This document shows, in pieces, positions 49,325 to 61,601 of a stretch of 64,000 nucleotides of DNA. The stretch is from NCBI GenBank assembly GCA_947247005.1, contig OX365948.1, positions 52,807,401-52,871,400 on the forward strand, given 5' to 3'. The notes under the pieces are model-generated. The model was not told where the DNA came from and did no database searches. It saw only the letters and a list, made by a program, of their open reading frames with translations. Position numbers and translations under genes: made by a program. This DNA comes from Spisula solida. Lineage: Eukaryota; Mollusca; Bivalvia; Venerida; Mactridae. Numbering within the stretch: position 1 is the stretch's first letter; every line of letters begins with the position of its first letter.

Positions 49325-52300
49325 ATGAAAATTTGCGGGAGACAACTCTTCAAAAACATAAACAATGTAGAAATGTTGACATCTAAAGAAGCTGTACTGT
49401 TCGTGATCATTTGCCAATTTATTTTCTACGGTGCTTACTATGTTGTCTCAAGTTTGGCATTTGCCATTAGTAGGTAAGACGTAAATCTGTTAGATCATCA
49501 AATCTTTGAAAAATATTTCCAATTAACAAATAACTTGCCAACACTTGACACAGTCATGTCTGAATATTGAAATTATGATGGTAATTTGGGCCACTTCTGA
49601 CATGGAGCCTGTTGCCTAATCAAACTGCTACCAAGCCCTCGATACTGCTATGCTAGTTCTGGATACCAATGGTCTTTTATTTACACTGAAGTGTCGACCT
49701 TTTATGAAATGAAATGATCATCGTCAAAGACCTTGGACTACTGCTATGCTAGTTGGAAACAGCTTGCTTCAAAAAAACGCATCATACTGGATTTATATGC
49801 TACCAACTAGCAGACCGTTGCGCTACCAAAGCGGTCCGTTGCATATAAATGCGCTCGGTAGCGCTCGCCTAGCAAAGTGCTGAGAAATGGTATCTGCTCG
49901 CTGGTAGCAGGTTGTTGCATAGATGTAGTAAAGGCTGTGAAGCGCTTCCAAAAACTTTCGGTAGCGCCTTATAGTTAGGCAATAGGCTCATTGTTAAGTG
50001 TCCGCTTGCTATGAGAAAGGTTCTGGGTACAAATCCCTGACACAGAAATGTTGCAAAGACCTATAAATTTAAAGTACCAACCAACTGCCTGTTGGGATTG
50101 AGGTTTTTCCCATTTTACTAAACTAACTCTATATCATATGCTTAATACGCAGCTGAGTACATGTCTTAAAAGTGGGAAAATTACTGAAAAAGCAATTATT
50201 GCCCTCTACCCTGCAGCGTACATATATATTCAAGTTCCTCTAGCTATGCTCCTGAATTTATAACTACGGAAAAAAAGTTGTCAGTGCTTACCATGCGTGC
50301 TTTCCAGGGTTGCATCCGTATGAATCTTGATTAAGAGGTTGCTTGAGAGGGTTGCTGTACAGCGGTTACACTGCAACTGATGTATTTAAGCACAGGGCTT
50401 TTTTCCTTTAATAGCAGGGGCCGTTTACAGGTGGCTTCCCCTCAGGAAAATTCTTTAAAATCATGCAGTTTTCCCCTAAAATCCAATTTAGATCAAGAAA
50501 AGGCTCCTCCCCCACTCTTGAAAAAAGCCCTGATGCAGCAAAAGTGAGGGATGTTGCATAATTGAAAGAATATAACGCATGAAACCGGTATCAATGTTCA
50601 TGTACTGGATTTTATGGATGTTTTATTACATTTTACAGCCTTGATGATTTTGATGGGACATATCCATTTAATTTCAAATCATGGATTGATTTTGAAGCAT
50701 GTTGCAGTTACACAAAGGAACAGATAGGTTTGTATATACATGTATACTGATACTAGGCCAAAAATAAAATATAGTTTGTTTCCCCTTCCCTACCAACTAT
50801 GTACCCTACAAAGTTCCCTACCCAAAATACTTTAGACCTTCCGAAAAAATAATTTTGTTTCATAAAATAGTACAGTATGCGAGCACAAAAAAAATAGTGA
50901 CAATAAAAATGAAGAAAAAATATATTTTTCCTACCAGTACATACCCAACCGTAATTGGCCAGGGAAGGGAAGGGGAAACAAACAATATCTTATTTGGGCC
51001 CAATGTAGTCACATCATGTGACCATTTCTGCAGCAGCATTATTTATTAGTCCCGTACAGGTTTTTGACCGGAGGGGACTATAGGTTTGCCTCTGTACGTC
51101 ATTCCGTCAAAAAATCTGGATCCTGACATAACTCGAACAGTTTCCGAGCTAGGTTTATGAAACTTGGTATGTGGATAGGGGCCAATAAGGGGATAATGCA
51201 CGTCCAAACATATTTTGATTCCGACCAAAATGGTAGTTGCTATGGCAACAGAAACATTGAAAATGGCTTAAAACTGGTAGGGGACTTCTGTACTGCTTGC
51301 AATTCTTAATAACTTGTTAATGTATGGAACACCAACAATTGCACTAAAGTTCCAACAATAAGACCATGCAAAAAAGTTCTGCCCCTGAGAATTAATAGAC
51401 TGTTGAGTCTAGCCAGACTCAATCTATTGGAAAACTAGATTTGTAGGCCAAATCAAAGTAAAATATTGTTTTGTTACCATATTACTGGTACCTCAGTCAG
51501 ATATTATGGACAAGTCTTCCATCTGAGCATAAGTAAAGCATTTATTGAACACAGTCTTGTTACGTTTCATTAAGTTTTGTATTTTAGAGCACAGCTATGC
51601 CCCTTGATTGAGTGATTATGAGATGGACACAGTTCTAGATTTATAAATACATTGTATTGGTAAATTGTATATAGATTTCAGGCACATTAAAACATCAAAT
51701 ATATAATGTAAAATTCATATTTTCAGTGAATACTGTTTCAATGATGATCACATATCCTGTTGTTGGTGCTATCTTTGGTACTGTTATACCTACATGGATC
51801 TGGGACTTCTCTGTGACCACTACATTATGCCATATTGTCTTGTCTTGTTTAGGTAAGTTGTTAGGTCTCTTCATTCTAGTGGGTATGAAAAGGTAGGGTA
51901 TACCTTAGCAGAGCTACAGATAAGCTGCATATTGGAGTAATTACCCAATTAATGTTCTTAAAAACCCAATAGATTTTGAGAGGAGGGAGTAAGAAAAAGC
52001 AAAGGAAATCTGAAATACCCAAATACAAAATGATGTTATAGTAAAAATTACTACATAAAAGATCATTTACCCTATGAATTTTATTAAATACCCAATTTAA
52101 ATTTGTTAAAACCCAATTAAAATTGAAACTTGGGGGTAAAATACCCAAAGGACTAAAACCTTATCTGTAGCTCTGCCTTAGGTTACCTTAGATGAATTCT
52201 AGTAGAATGCTTTCAGCAATTACTGAGTATATTACAGTTATGTCATAAATTGCCATGGTAATTGGATTGCTTTGATGCTCATTATTAATATTTTGAATTC

Positions 52301-52928
52301 AGATGTTTATATTAATCTGCACTATCTATGCTGAGTATTTTGCTGTAATATGTCAACCATTGACTAGAATATTGTATTTGACTTTTTCAGTGATGTTAGA
52401 CTTCCCTACAAACTGGACATGGTGGATATGTATAGGTTTGTAGTGTTCTCATTGTATGACATGGGTGGTAGTCACAAAACATCTTAAGGGAAAACCTAAA
52501 TATTTTGACTTAAGTTAAGAAATTAGCTGCACATATTTATCAAGAAACTAAGAATAACCCACATTTTCTTTGTGACTATTGTACAGTGTAGCAATACCAC
52601 ATGACTTTTGGCTACAGTTACAAGAAGAAATTTGTAAACATTGGAAAATAAAATAGACATAAGTATTTTATTTCTTCATCGATTTCTATGAAATATACGC
52701 CACGCTAAGAGGGAAATTATTTGCTTTCCATGAAATATAAGATCTTTTTCAGCAGCTTTACCGAGATGATTCTGACCATTATTTTCATTTGTTATTATTG
52801 CAGGAATCAGTTTGCTGCTGATGGTAGGGTGTGGGGAAGGCGTGTCATTCCTGAAAAGATTGCGCAATAAATCCAGACTAGTCGTCCCTGAAATGCAAAC
52901 AGAACCGAAAACATATGTGTGTAAATAA
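49325..52928 (+). CDS. TMEM244: TMEM244-like four-helix membrane protein, 5 exons, 177 residues
   Basis: Exons are 49325-49473, 50639-50727, 51727-51852, 52391-52435 and 52804-52928, all GT-AG with phases 2, 1, 1, 1. The protein aligns with human TMEM244 (128 residues): YPFNFKSWIDFE versus PFDFKTNPSWLN, IPTWIWDFSVTTTLCHIVLS versus EEWVWDYAISVTILHVAIT, VMLDFPTNWTWWICIGIS versus VMLEFPLTSHWWAALGIS. Hydrophobic helices fall near residues 22-50, 80-102, 108-125 and 130-150. A tail of about 35 polar residues (FLKRLRNKSRLVVPEMQTEP) extends beyond the human end. An in-frame ATG at 49373 is a possible shorter start; the upstream one gives a leader length closer to human. The function of the family is unknown. 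It is divergent from ATAD2 across the shared promoter. Confidence 0.87.
49615..49989. mobile_element. GAGCCTGTTGCCTAA-family TIR element in TMEM244 intron 1
   Basis: Ends GAGCCTGTTGCCTAA and TTAGGCAATAGGCTC. It is the better-preserved relative of the element at 18292-18923. Confidence 0.8.
51909..52175. mobile_element. TIR element (CAGAGCTACAGATAAG) in TMEM244 intron 3
   Basis: Inverted ends, with CCTTAG directly outside both (51903-51908 and 52176-52181). AT-rich 'aaaacccaatt' interior. Confidence 0.85.
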
Positions 52929-53227
52929 TACTGAATTAGAACATGTTACATCTGTAATCAGGGGTCCTACAGTTCCGGAATAATCTGGATTTGCTGCAAT
53001 AGAGAGGAATGAATTTTTCTGCCATTTACAAATTCAATATGTTTCTCTAAGATGTTGCCATCCTGATTTGGAAATATTTTGTTTGAGAACAGCGATATCA
53101 TTTTGTCCGTCCTAGTAGATCCTACCACTGCAAGCTTCCCACTGTGTACCGATCAGGCATTCTTTAAAATGGCTATCCGTGTAATATTTATGGAGAAGAT
53201 ACAGAAATATTGAGCAGGTACTCATAA

Positions 53228-54590
53228 CAAGAGGGCCCAAAGGGCCCTAGGTCGCTCACCTGTCGAACTTGACCTAGATTTTGTAGAGATGATCATTGTG
53301 ACCAAGTTTCATACAGATAAGGCCAATATTGTGACCTCTAGTGACTACACAAGGTTTTTATATGATTTGACCTAATGACCTAGTTTTTGACCCCAGATAA
53401 ACCAATATCAAACTTGGCCAAGATTTTGTTGAGATGATCATTGTGACCAAGTTTCATAAAGATAAGGTCGACATTGTGACCACTAGTGACTACACAAGGT
53501 TTTTCTATGATTTGACCTAGCGACCTAGTTTTTGACCCAAGATGACCAAATACCGAACTTGACCTAGATATTGTTAAGATGATCATTGTGACCAAGTTTC
53601 ATACAGATTCGGCCAATATTGTGACCTCTAGTGACTACACATGGTTTTTCTATGATTTGACCTAGTCACCTAGTTTTTGACCCCAGATGACCCAATATCG
53701 AACTTGACCTAGATTTTGTTGAGATGACCATTGTGACCAAGTTTCATAAAGATTGAGTCAAAATTGAGACCTCTAGTGACTTCACAAGGTTTTTCTATGA
53801 TTTGACCTAGTGACCTAGTTTTTGACCCCAGATGACCCAATATTGAACTTGACCTGGATTTTGTTCAGATGATCATTGGGACCAAGTTTCATAAAGATTA
53901 GACCAAAATTGTGACCTCTAGTGACTACACAAGGTTTTTCAGTGATTTGACCTAGTGACCTAGTTTTTGACCCCAGATGACCCAATATCATTCTTGACCT
54001 AGATTTTGTTGAGATGATCATTGTGACCAAGTTTCATAAAGATTAGACCAAAATTGTGACCTCTAGTGACTACACAAGGTTTTTCAGTGATTTGACCTTG
54101 TGACCTAGTTTTTGACCCCGGATGACGCAATATCGAACTTGACCTAGATTTTGTCGAGATGATCATTGTGACCAAGTTTCATAAAGATTAAGTCAAAATT
54201 GTGACCTCTAGTGACTACACAAGGTTTTTCTATGATTTGACCTAGTGACCTAGCTTTTGACCCCAGATGACCCAATATCGAACTTGATCTAGATTTTGTT
54301 GAGATGATCATTGTGACCCAAGTTTCATAAAGATTAAGTCAAAATTGTGAACTCTAGTGACTACACAAGGTTTTTCTATGATTTGACCTAGTGACCTAGT
54401 TTTTGACCCCGGATGACCTAATATCGAACTTGGCCTAGATTTTGTAGAGATGATCATTGTGACCAAGTTTCATAAAGATTAGGCTAAAATTGTGACCTCC
54501 AGTGTCTACACAAGCCAATTGTTGACGGACGACGGACGAAGAGTGATCTCAAAAGCTCACTCTGTCACTTTGTGACAGGTGAGCTAAAAA
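53228..54590. repeat. 'gacctagtgacctag' tandem array, copy 2, 8-9 units of about 145 bp
   Basis: The phrase 'tagtgactacacaagg' recurs near 53337, 53482, 53626, 53917, 54062, 54207 and 54353. The array is bounded by 'acaagagggcccaaagggcc' and 'aagctcactctgtcac'. Each unit holds near-palindromic TGACCTAG words. Confidence 0.9.
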
Positions 54591-54711
54591 TGGAGACTTC
54601 CACATGTAATATTGACATAAATGGATAATTTAACAGCAAATGCTTACCAGTAAATACAGATTCCACTTGACGAATGACATCAGCTGAGCCAAGCTGGTTG
54701 CATAGGAGACA

Positions 54712-54985
54712 GAAACTGCTGGTTCCACAGGAGACAGACACCATGCTGGTTTCACAGGAGACAGACACCATGCTGGTTCCACAGGAGACTGACACTGTGA
54801 TGGTTCCACAGGATACAGACACCATGCTGGTTTCACAGGGGACTGACAATGTGCTGGTTCCACAGGAGACTGACACTGTGCTGGTTCCACAGGAGACAGA
54901 AACTGCTGGTTCCACAGGAGACAGACACCATGCTGGTTTCACAGGAGACTGACAATGTGCTGGTTTCACCGGAGATAGTTACCAA
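54712..54985. repeat. 27-bp minisatellite, about 10 copies
   Basis: The unit is built on CTGGTTCCACAGGAGACTGA. Its length is divisible by three, so frames stay open on both strands (VPQETDTVL on plus, SVSCGTSTV and CQSPVEPA on minus). No start, splice or family evidence for a gene. Confidence 0.92.
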
Positions 54986-55885
54986 GGTGGTTCCACTAAA
55001 GATGGTTTGACACCATGCTGGTTTTAATACATTGAATTATATTTTTCTCAATTTCGGACAAGTCAAAATTTTGTGACAAAGTATTGACTTATATCATGTT
55101 ATCATGACCAATCAATGTGACAAACACCTGTTAAGCCATTCCCGGTACATGTTTTTTGCAATTGACTATTGCCATCCTTTGCAATGTTTATTCAACAGGC
55201 AATAATGATCATCATTAACTTTAGCATTTATATGACTTGCGCATTTATTATACCCCTAGGTACCAAAGTGATTCGATAAGTTGCAAAAAATATGTCCCGC
55301 TATCAAATCGCCGTACTAATATCCTGAGATCGTGCGTAAATAATTATTTCTCTTCTTTATCGAAGGCCGTTTTCTAGTTTCTGTCTGTGCAGTATTGTGT
55401 CGTCAAACCGGGTTTTACGCATTTTTTGAACATTCTATGCTTAACATAGGCGACATTGTGTATGTGTATTGATAAAAGTTGTATTTTTTATGCATAATAT
55501 TATATTGTCTTGAAGTGTGCAGTACAAATTAAATGATCGCATTCGGCTTGTTTAAAATATTGGACATAATGTTGAGTTGGGTATATGAGGGCCAGTCATA
55601 AACTCAGATCCCTGTCTTTGATATTCATAGTATAGATGTGAAAGATATTTTTATTGGGTCGAATCCGGTGCAAATATCGGCCATTGTTCAATTTATAGTA
55701 AATATCGGCTTAGGGAAATTTTAAGGGTGCTGTTATAGAGAGGGTATTGCTATACAAAGGGTTGCTCCGCAGAGGTTGCACTGTAGTTGGTAGTGTTGTC
55801 ATATACACGACCGATGTTGTTAATGTCGTTCTTGTTAATATTGTGTGCATTATATTGTTATTGCGTATTGTTTTAAACTTTTATA

Positions 55886-56048
55886 TTATTCCTTTTAATA
55901 ACATTGTTTATTGCCTTTTAATAACATTGTATATTGCCTTTTAATAGCATTGTTTATTGCATTTTGATAACGTTGTTTATTGCCTTTTAATAACATTGTA
56001 TATTGCATTTTAATAACATTGTATATTGCCTTTTCATAACATTGTACA
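55886..56048. repeat. 24-bp tandem repeat, about 6-7 copies
   Basis: The unit is TAATAACATTGTATATTGCC plus TTTT, with small substitutions. Confidence 0.85.
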
Positions 56049-56884
56049 TTCTTGCCATTGCATTTTTATGAGCATTTTATTTCACCTAAGCATAAAATGT
56101 GCAAGGTGAGCATTACATTGAGAATTGTTGAATGTTCTTCTATAAGAACTCACAGTTTTGTTGTTATCTTTATGAAATATTGTCACCATATTTGTCTCCT
56201 TAAAGTTTATGCCCAGTTTAATACTCTGGTGGGTGACATTGGGCCATGTTGGCTCTCTTGTTTATAATCAATTTAAATCAAAATATTTTTATATTAAAGG
56301 CTACATAGCTAATATTGCTGTATATTTATTACCGACCAATTGCATTTATCCTAGTTTCTCAATTTACAGGGTTCCTACAGGCAGGGAAAAACTAATTTAT
56401 TCATGGTCAGGGGATTTCTGGAATAATTCAGGGAAATCTAGAAATTGAGCAAAAGTCTGGGAATTCTTTTATTATTATAAATGTCAATAAGAGTAAATTC
56501 TATGAAGAATATACAAAAGACGGAAAACAAATCTTTGCTCGCTTCGTTCACTTATAATAACTTAAATGTTGATCATCTGCACTAAAACTGTAGTCTTAAA
56601 CTTTTTGGTTACATGTAAAGCAAATATGGCATCATTTTCTCTATGATCATTGCCATATCTTACCCTTACAAAAAGATGCTTTGGTGCCCCTGTGGTCAGG
56701 GAATGTTTTGGCTGAATTTTTGTGGGAACCCGGTCAAATAAGAGAATTGGTCCGAGACATTAGCATATTCTGCAACCTTCCTTGATTAATCACCGTCTTG
56801 TATTTTCAATAAAATAAACATTCGGGCAAGAAATAACTAGAACTCTCGCCATTCGGCAGACTAATATTCCCCCCGCGTGGCAAA

Positions 56885-57240
56885 AATCATTGCAGCTAAT
56901 TCTTTCCTTTATGCACATCTGCATGTTGAGGTTGTTCATCTGTTAAAGTTTGAAGCAAATGCTGCAAAAACTGTAGGAGAAGTTGCGTCCACAAAAACTG
57001 TTCACTATGTATTGTATCGTCCATAAAAGTACAAAGGGCCATAATTCTGTCAAAAATCGTCGCAGCGCAAATTCTTTCCTTTATGCACATCTACATGTTG
57101 AGGTTGTTCATTTGTTAAAGTTTGAAGGAAATGCTGCAAAAACTGCAGGAGGAGTTGCATCCACAAAAATGCGTCTACGGAAAGACAGACAAGCTGAATC
57201 CAGTATACCCCCTTACAACTCGTTGTGCGGGTGGTATAAC
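56885..57240. repeat. Two tandem copies of a unit of about 175 bp
   Basis: Both copies contain 'attctttcctttatgcacat' and 'gttgaggttgttcat'. The short open frames on both strands come from the duplication. Confidence 0.8.
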
Positions 57241-57399
57241 AACAAAGGATGATAACCCATGAAGTCCTTGCCAAAGTTTATTAATCAGTCACAGGTCAAC
57301 TCTGTCAAACGATACATGATTATTGTTTATGGAATCTCATTTCTGGCCTAGTGATAAAAAACTTGATTTGCTCCCATACTGTGCAAGAATTCAAATTAC

Positions 57400-57690
57400 C
57401 TTTATTAGTCCTCTACTGGTTTTTGACTGGAGGGGACTATCGGTTTGCCCTCTGTCCGTCAGTCAGTCTTTCAGTCCTTCCGTCAAAAAATCTGGATCCT
57501 GACATAACTCAAACAGTTTCCAAGCTAGGTTTATGAAACTTGGTTATGTGGATAGGTGGCAATAAGGGGATAGTGCACGTCCAAAAATATTGTGATTTAG
57601 ACCAAAATTGTGGTTGCTATGGCAACAGAAACATTGAAAATGGCTTAAAACCAGTAGGGGACTTCTGTATTGCCTGCAATTCTTAATGAC
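57400..57690. repeat. Dispersed 'tggatcctgacataactc' repeat, intergenic copy
   Basis: Collinear with 51048-51305 and inverse to 26150-26405. Begins 'tagtcctctactggtttttg', ends 'taggggacttctgtattgc'. Confidence 0.75.
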
Positions 57691-57729
57691 TTGTTTTATC
57701 AGGAAATATTAAAGTGCTTTCTTTTAGAT

Positions 57730-57888
57730 TATCTATCTAATATAACAATTTCAATAAAACACCAGACATTTTACTGTTTGAAGCATTTGAAGTTTGAGCC
57801 CAAACTTGAGTTAAGCATGCAAAAAGGTTTTATAATCACGGGGCCAGGACTATACTCTGCATTTGTTGGATTTGCCATAATATTATGA
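57730..57888 (+). CDS. Candidate terminal exon with a C-terminal hydrophobic helix, unassigned
   Basis: After a strong acceptor (GCTTTCTTTTAG) the frame reads YLSNITISIKHQTFYCLKHL, then KFEPKLELSMQKGFII and TGPGLYSAFVGFAIIL before TGA. The final segment resembles the last helix of small four-helix membrane proteins, but I do not recognise a family. No upstream exon was found among the repeats at 53-57.7 kb. The part of the open frame before 57730 overlaps a dispersed repeat. Confidence 0.25.
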   Translation, partial: YLSNITISIKHQTFYCLKHLKFEPKLELSMQKGFIITGPGLYSAFVGFAIIL

Positions 57889-58079
57889 CATTATCGGTAT
57901 TTATTGTGTTTTACTGTTTGTGATAACTAAAAAAAAGAAAATTATATCGTTGTTTTAATCATTATTTCACCTGAACTAGAAGAGCTCATTGTCAGCAATT
58001 AAGAAGAGGAATACAAGGGCATTCCATAACAGCAGATCCTCTTATTCATTTCTCCTGGACTGTATTGTTATCAGTACCG

Positions 58080-58720
58080 AGGGCGGTTTTAAGGGGGGGG
58101 GGGCGGAAGAGGGCATACGCCCCCACCTAAAATATCGTCTGAGCATGGAAATTTTGTCTTTTGTTCTATGTGAAACAAAGTATCCATTTTTTGCGCTACG
58201 CTCGCAAAATGACTTTAATCACTAAAAATATATAAAGAGCGAATTGGTCTGGCATGTGGCTCAGATAAAAAAAATCCACTATGACGAATTGCCCCTCATA
58301 AAAGTGCTCAGAAATCGGATTAAGAAATACATGCAAAATATTTTATTTAGTTTCATAACTCATAAATGAGGACTATGATTGGCTACATTCTGTAATAAAG
58401 GCTTATCCTTTCCATCACCAAAAAAGGTACCTCACATCGCACCAGATGGATCTTATTGATTTTAAAACAATTAAGGGAGCATGGGCTCGGACCACCTACT
58501 TGCTGTAGCATGTTGCTGATTTTTCTAGCTCGCTTCGTTCGTCGAAAATAGGTTAAAAATGAATATTATCAAGTAAAGAACTGGTTTGTAGGCATTCTTC
58601 TCAGATAAGCAATGATTTTTTTCAAGCTCACTTTGCTCGCAGAATTTGTCCTCTGGGAGAAGTATGTCAACATTTATGCCCGCCCCCCAACACTGAAGCC
58701 GCCCCCGAGTATGACTTGGC
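58080..58720. repeat. C/G-run repeat with 'TCGCTTCGTTCG' motifs, copy 2
   Basis: It starts with a G run (about 58094-58104) and ends 'gaagccgcccccgag', as in the copy at 8975-9245, with several internal 'ctcgcttcgttcg' and 'gcgctacgctcgc' words. Confidence 0.6.
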
Positions 58721-58964
58721 CTATCTACTTGACCCCTAGGAAACAGCAACTTCTCTACATGTGGAGGAAAATCAACATTGATGTCAAATATTCATGGAAG
58801 GATATGATTTGCTGCGGCCAGTGTACATTTTACAGTTGTATAGTACAATGTTACATGTGCACTGTACATTTTATGAGTATGTTCTTATGGTTGTTTAAGT
58901 TATGACCCTTGAATATGGGTAGCTAGTACACGATAGACAGGGAATAATAACATATCTTTCCCAG

Positions 58965-59109
58965 GAAACACAAAGCCATCATAATTTTGATTTTCATCCA
59001 TTTTGCTCTTGGAGCAATCGCAGGCCTGACCATGTTGGACAACATACATAGGAATACCACATCTTCGAATTTAGGTAGAGCTGTACGGCAAAACTTTCAA
59101 GAGATATAA
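58965..59109 (+). CDS. Candidate exon encoding a transmembrane helix, unassigned
   Basis: A TTTCCCAG acceptor precedes a frame that starts after one base and reads KHKAIIILIFIHFALGAIAG then LTMLDNIHRN, ending in TAA after 47 codons. The strong hydrophobic block flanked by charges looks like a genuine membrane helix. It could be an alternative last exon of the TMEM244-like gene: a GT at the end of exon 5 would give the right phase, but that donor is weak. It could also belong to an unrecognised gene or be chance. A donor-like GTAGAG at 59074 would allow it to continue. Confidence 0.3.
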
Positions 59110-60180
59110 TTAAACACTATTTATATTTTTTGCTTTATTGAAAAAGAATCATTTCATGTAGGTTGTTGTAAGGAATACATACATCTTTGTACACAGATAA
59201 ATAAACTATAAGTAACAAGACATGTCTAGCAATTAATTTTAGTTAATTGCATCAAAACAATTACATGCACATTAATTTACAAGACACTCATGATTTGACA
59301 TAAGTATATTTTTCGGTGAAGTGTTATATAGAATGATAACAAAATGATGGAATAACTGCACACAATTAATGAGGACAAATTAAGGTATTCTATGAGAGGT
59401 GTTAAAAATACACAGAAAAATGTGTCCTTAGGTCAGTAACAACTTTATAGTATAAAATTTTCAAAAACACTCATCAGTCAATTCAGAAAATTTATCAATG
59501 ACTTGAAAAGAAACAAGAACACATTTTCTGCATATTTATTGAACACCCCTCAAACATAACAATGCACCAATTTGAATGCTCACTACATTTGTTGTCATGT
59601 TTCTTCAAATTCTGATAAATAGATATCCATAAACGCACCACATTTCTTGTTTAAATAATTATGTTATAGTAAACAGAACTTAAATTAACTTGGCTTGTGT
59701 CCTATTTGATAGGGCTAATAAATCTAACAAAAAAAGTCAAGAAATTAAAACTAAACTTACTATAATGTAAACAATTTGAATACAATTGGGCTGACCTTAT
59801 TAAATCCTGTGTTTAGAGTTGCCCTACCTACGGTACTCACAAAAGTTTGAGAGACTCGTCTTTATTTAAGCCTTTCAGGCGATATTTATGTTTTTATACC
59901 ATGGGTTGATGTTGAAATTACGTCAGACCCTGCCTACTTACCCACCATATTATTTCTGGGTCAGGTAACTCAAACAAATAATTTTTTAAGATCAGCCTTG
60001 TGAATATGTAATTTCTCTTCCGTATTATAATAATTCATCACATAATGTCCATTCTCCACATGTAATGAATTATAACATCATTCTAGATAATTATATGCCA
60101 CTTTATTTATTTGTTCCACAATGGTCAAACGTCATCACAGATAATTTGTACAGTAAATATTATGTCTATATCACCGGTTT

Positions 60181-60213
60181 CTATCCGTATCTTTCCACAA
60201 TCATACCATGTCC
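60181..60213 (-). CDS. HADHB: HADHB terminal coding exon
   Basis: A 33-nt exon after GTTCCAG reads GHGMIVERYG and TAG. It completes the thiolase signature GG(I)GHGM at the C-terminus (human GGQGHAMIVEAYPK). Two overlapping AATAAA-type poly(A) signals on the minus strand near 60102-60110 would give a short 3'UTR of about 100 nt. The plus-strand open frame 60065-60457 over it is a shadow. Confidence 0.9.
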   Translation of the reverse strand, partial: GHGMIVERYG

Positions 60214-60313
60214 CTGGAACATAAAATATGTCCATGTAGAGTTCTCGATAAACAAGGGGACAAATACCCCCAGATACTGCCCCGACACCTATGTTCACTT
60301 TAAATACAGATGT

Positions 60314-60471
60314 ACAGGCCTAGACACTAACTATTTTGGCCACTGGTCCGACAGGGCAAATGCGCCCAATTTGTTAATAGGACAGTTACTGGACCTTCAG
60401 AATTTTCACTGGTCCTGCTGGATTTTCACTGGTCTCGGACCAGCGGACCAGTGTTAGTGTCGAGCCCTGAT
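60314..60471. mobile_element. MITE with CAGG-CTAGACACTAAC ends in the last HADHB intron
   Basis: The right end is the inverse GTTAGTGTCGAGCCCTG. ATGTA occurs outside both ends. The interior repeats 'ttttcactggtc' and 'tggaccagt'. Confidence 0.75.
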
Positions 60472-60633
60472 GTAAATCGAGACATAGTTAATGCAGTTTT
60501 TCCATACCGGATTGGCTAATGACCTCTGACTTCAAGGGAAGAAACAGTGTTATGTGATACAAGGAATCAGGGTACAATACTCTAACCCTTTCCTGATAAA
60601 CTCATTGCTTTCTTACCGTGCCTCGTGAATGAG

Positions 60634-61050
60634 ACCTGGGCCCGAAATCACAACCAATACTTACACTCAGCACTAAAATATTGAAAGTTATTCTTTTGAG
60701 GTTCATAGCAACATTTCTTTAGAACAAGAAGTTGTAATAATGTTAAATAGGTACTAAATATTATTTTTCACTTATTTCAAAGTACAATTTAGTGTAATTG
60801 TGAGCTATAAATGTAATTTATCAGTCTGAGTGCTGAGTGTGGCACTCAAATTCAAAAATTACATTTATACCTCATAAATAGCACACAATGGCAAAAAATA
60901 TGTATTAAATGCTATTTTCAACACTCGCATAACAATTTTATACATTTTCCTCATCTAGATTTGCAATCTAGGACAAAAATAGCTCATTATATAACATTTT
61001 CAATATTTGAGTGCTGAGTGTAAGTATTGGTTGTGATTTCGGGCCCAGGT
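60634..61050. mobile_element. TIR element with arms of about 40 bp in the last HADHB intron
   Basis: The arms start CCTGGGCCCGAAATCACAAC and are nearly exact inverse copies; a second partial copy of the arm end (GAGTGCTGAGTGT) lies inside at about 60830. Non-coding. Confidence 0.85.
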
Positions 61051-61601
61051 CACCCTTGACTACCTTTTGGATACTTACCAGTTTCTCTAGTTGAGTGGGA
61101 ACACAGAAAAGTGTTACTTTAATTTCCAGGGTTTGAACCAGGTACCTCAGGACTGGTAGTCTAGAGAGTTATCCTATGAACTGTATCACACTTTCTGGTA
61201 TTAAATGAAGCCAAGTGTTGATAATGTACAGTACAACCTTTCAAAAGCAACCTCCTATGAGAAACAGTCTCGTTGTTGTACAGACGTTATTGCTCTTAAA
61301 ATTTATAGCAAATTGTTACTTTATATGGAACAAAATGTTAATGTTGCTTAAGAGAAGTTGTTCCTCTATGGAACTGCACTGTATTTCCCAACTAAGGGCG
61401 GATCTTGTTTAGTTGGGCATTGAGCCTTGCATGTGTTTTATGCGCTCAGTTTGTTCAGTAGGGCATTGTGCCTTGCGTGTTTTAATGTTTTCTGTGTTCG
61501 GCTGGTTAAGTTGAGTGCTGCCTTCCCTGTCTAACTTAATTTTATCTTTTAGATATTTCAATGAGCATTATTAAACGCGCAGTATATAAACAAATACTTA
61601 C

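Noticed and set aside
54565..54969. Minus- and plus-strand frames rich in VSCGTS or VPQETDT
   Set aside because: By-products of the 27-bp minisatellite.
60065..60457. 130-codon plus-strand frame as a gene
   Set aside because: It runs antisense over the HADHB last exon and into a MITE; no recognisable domain.
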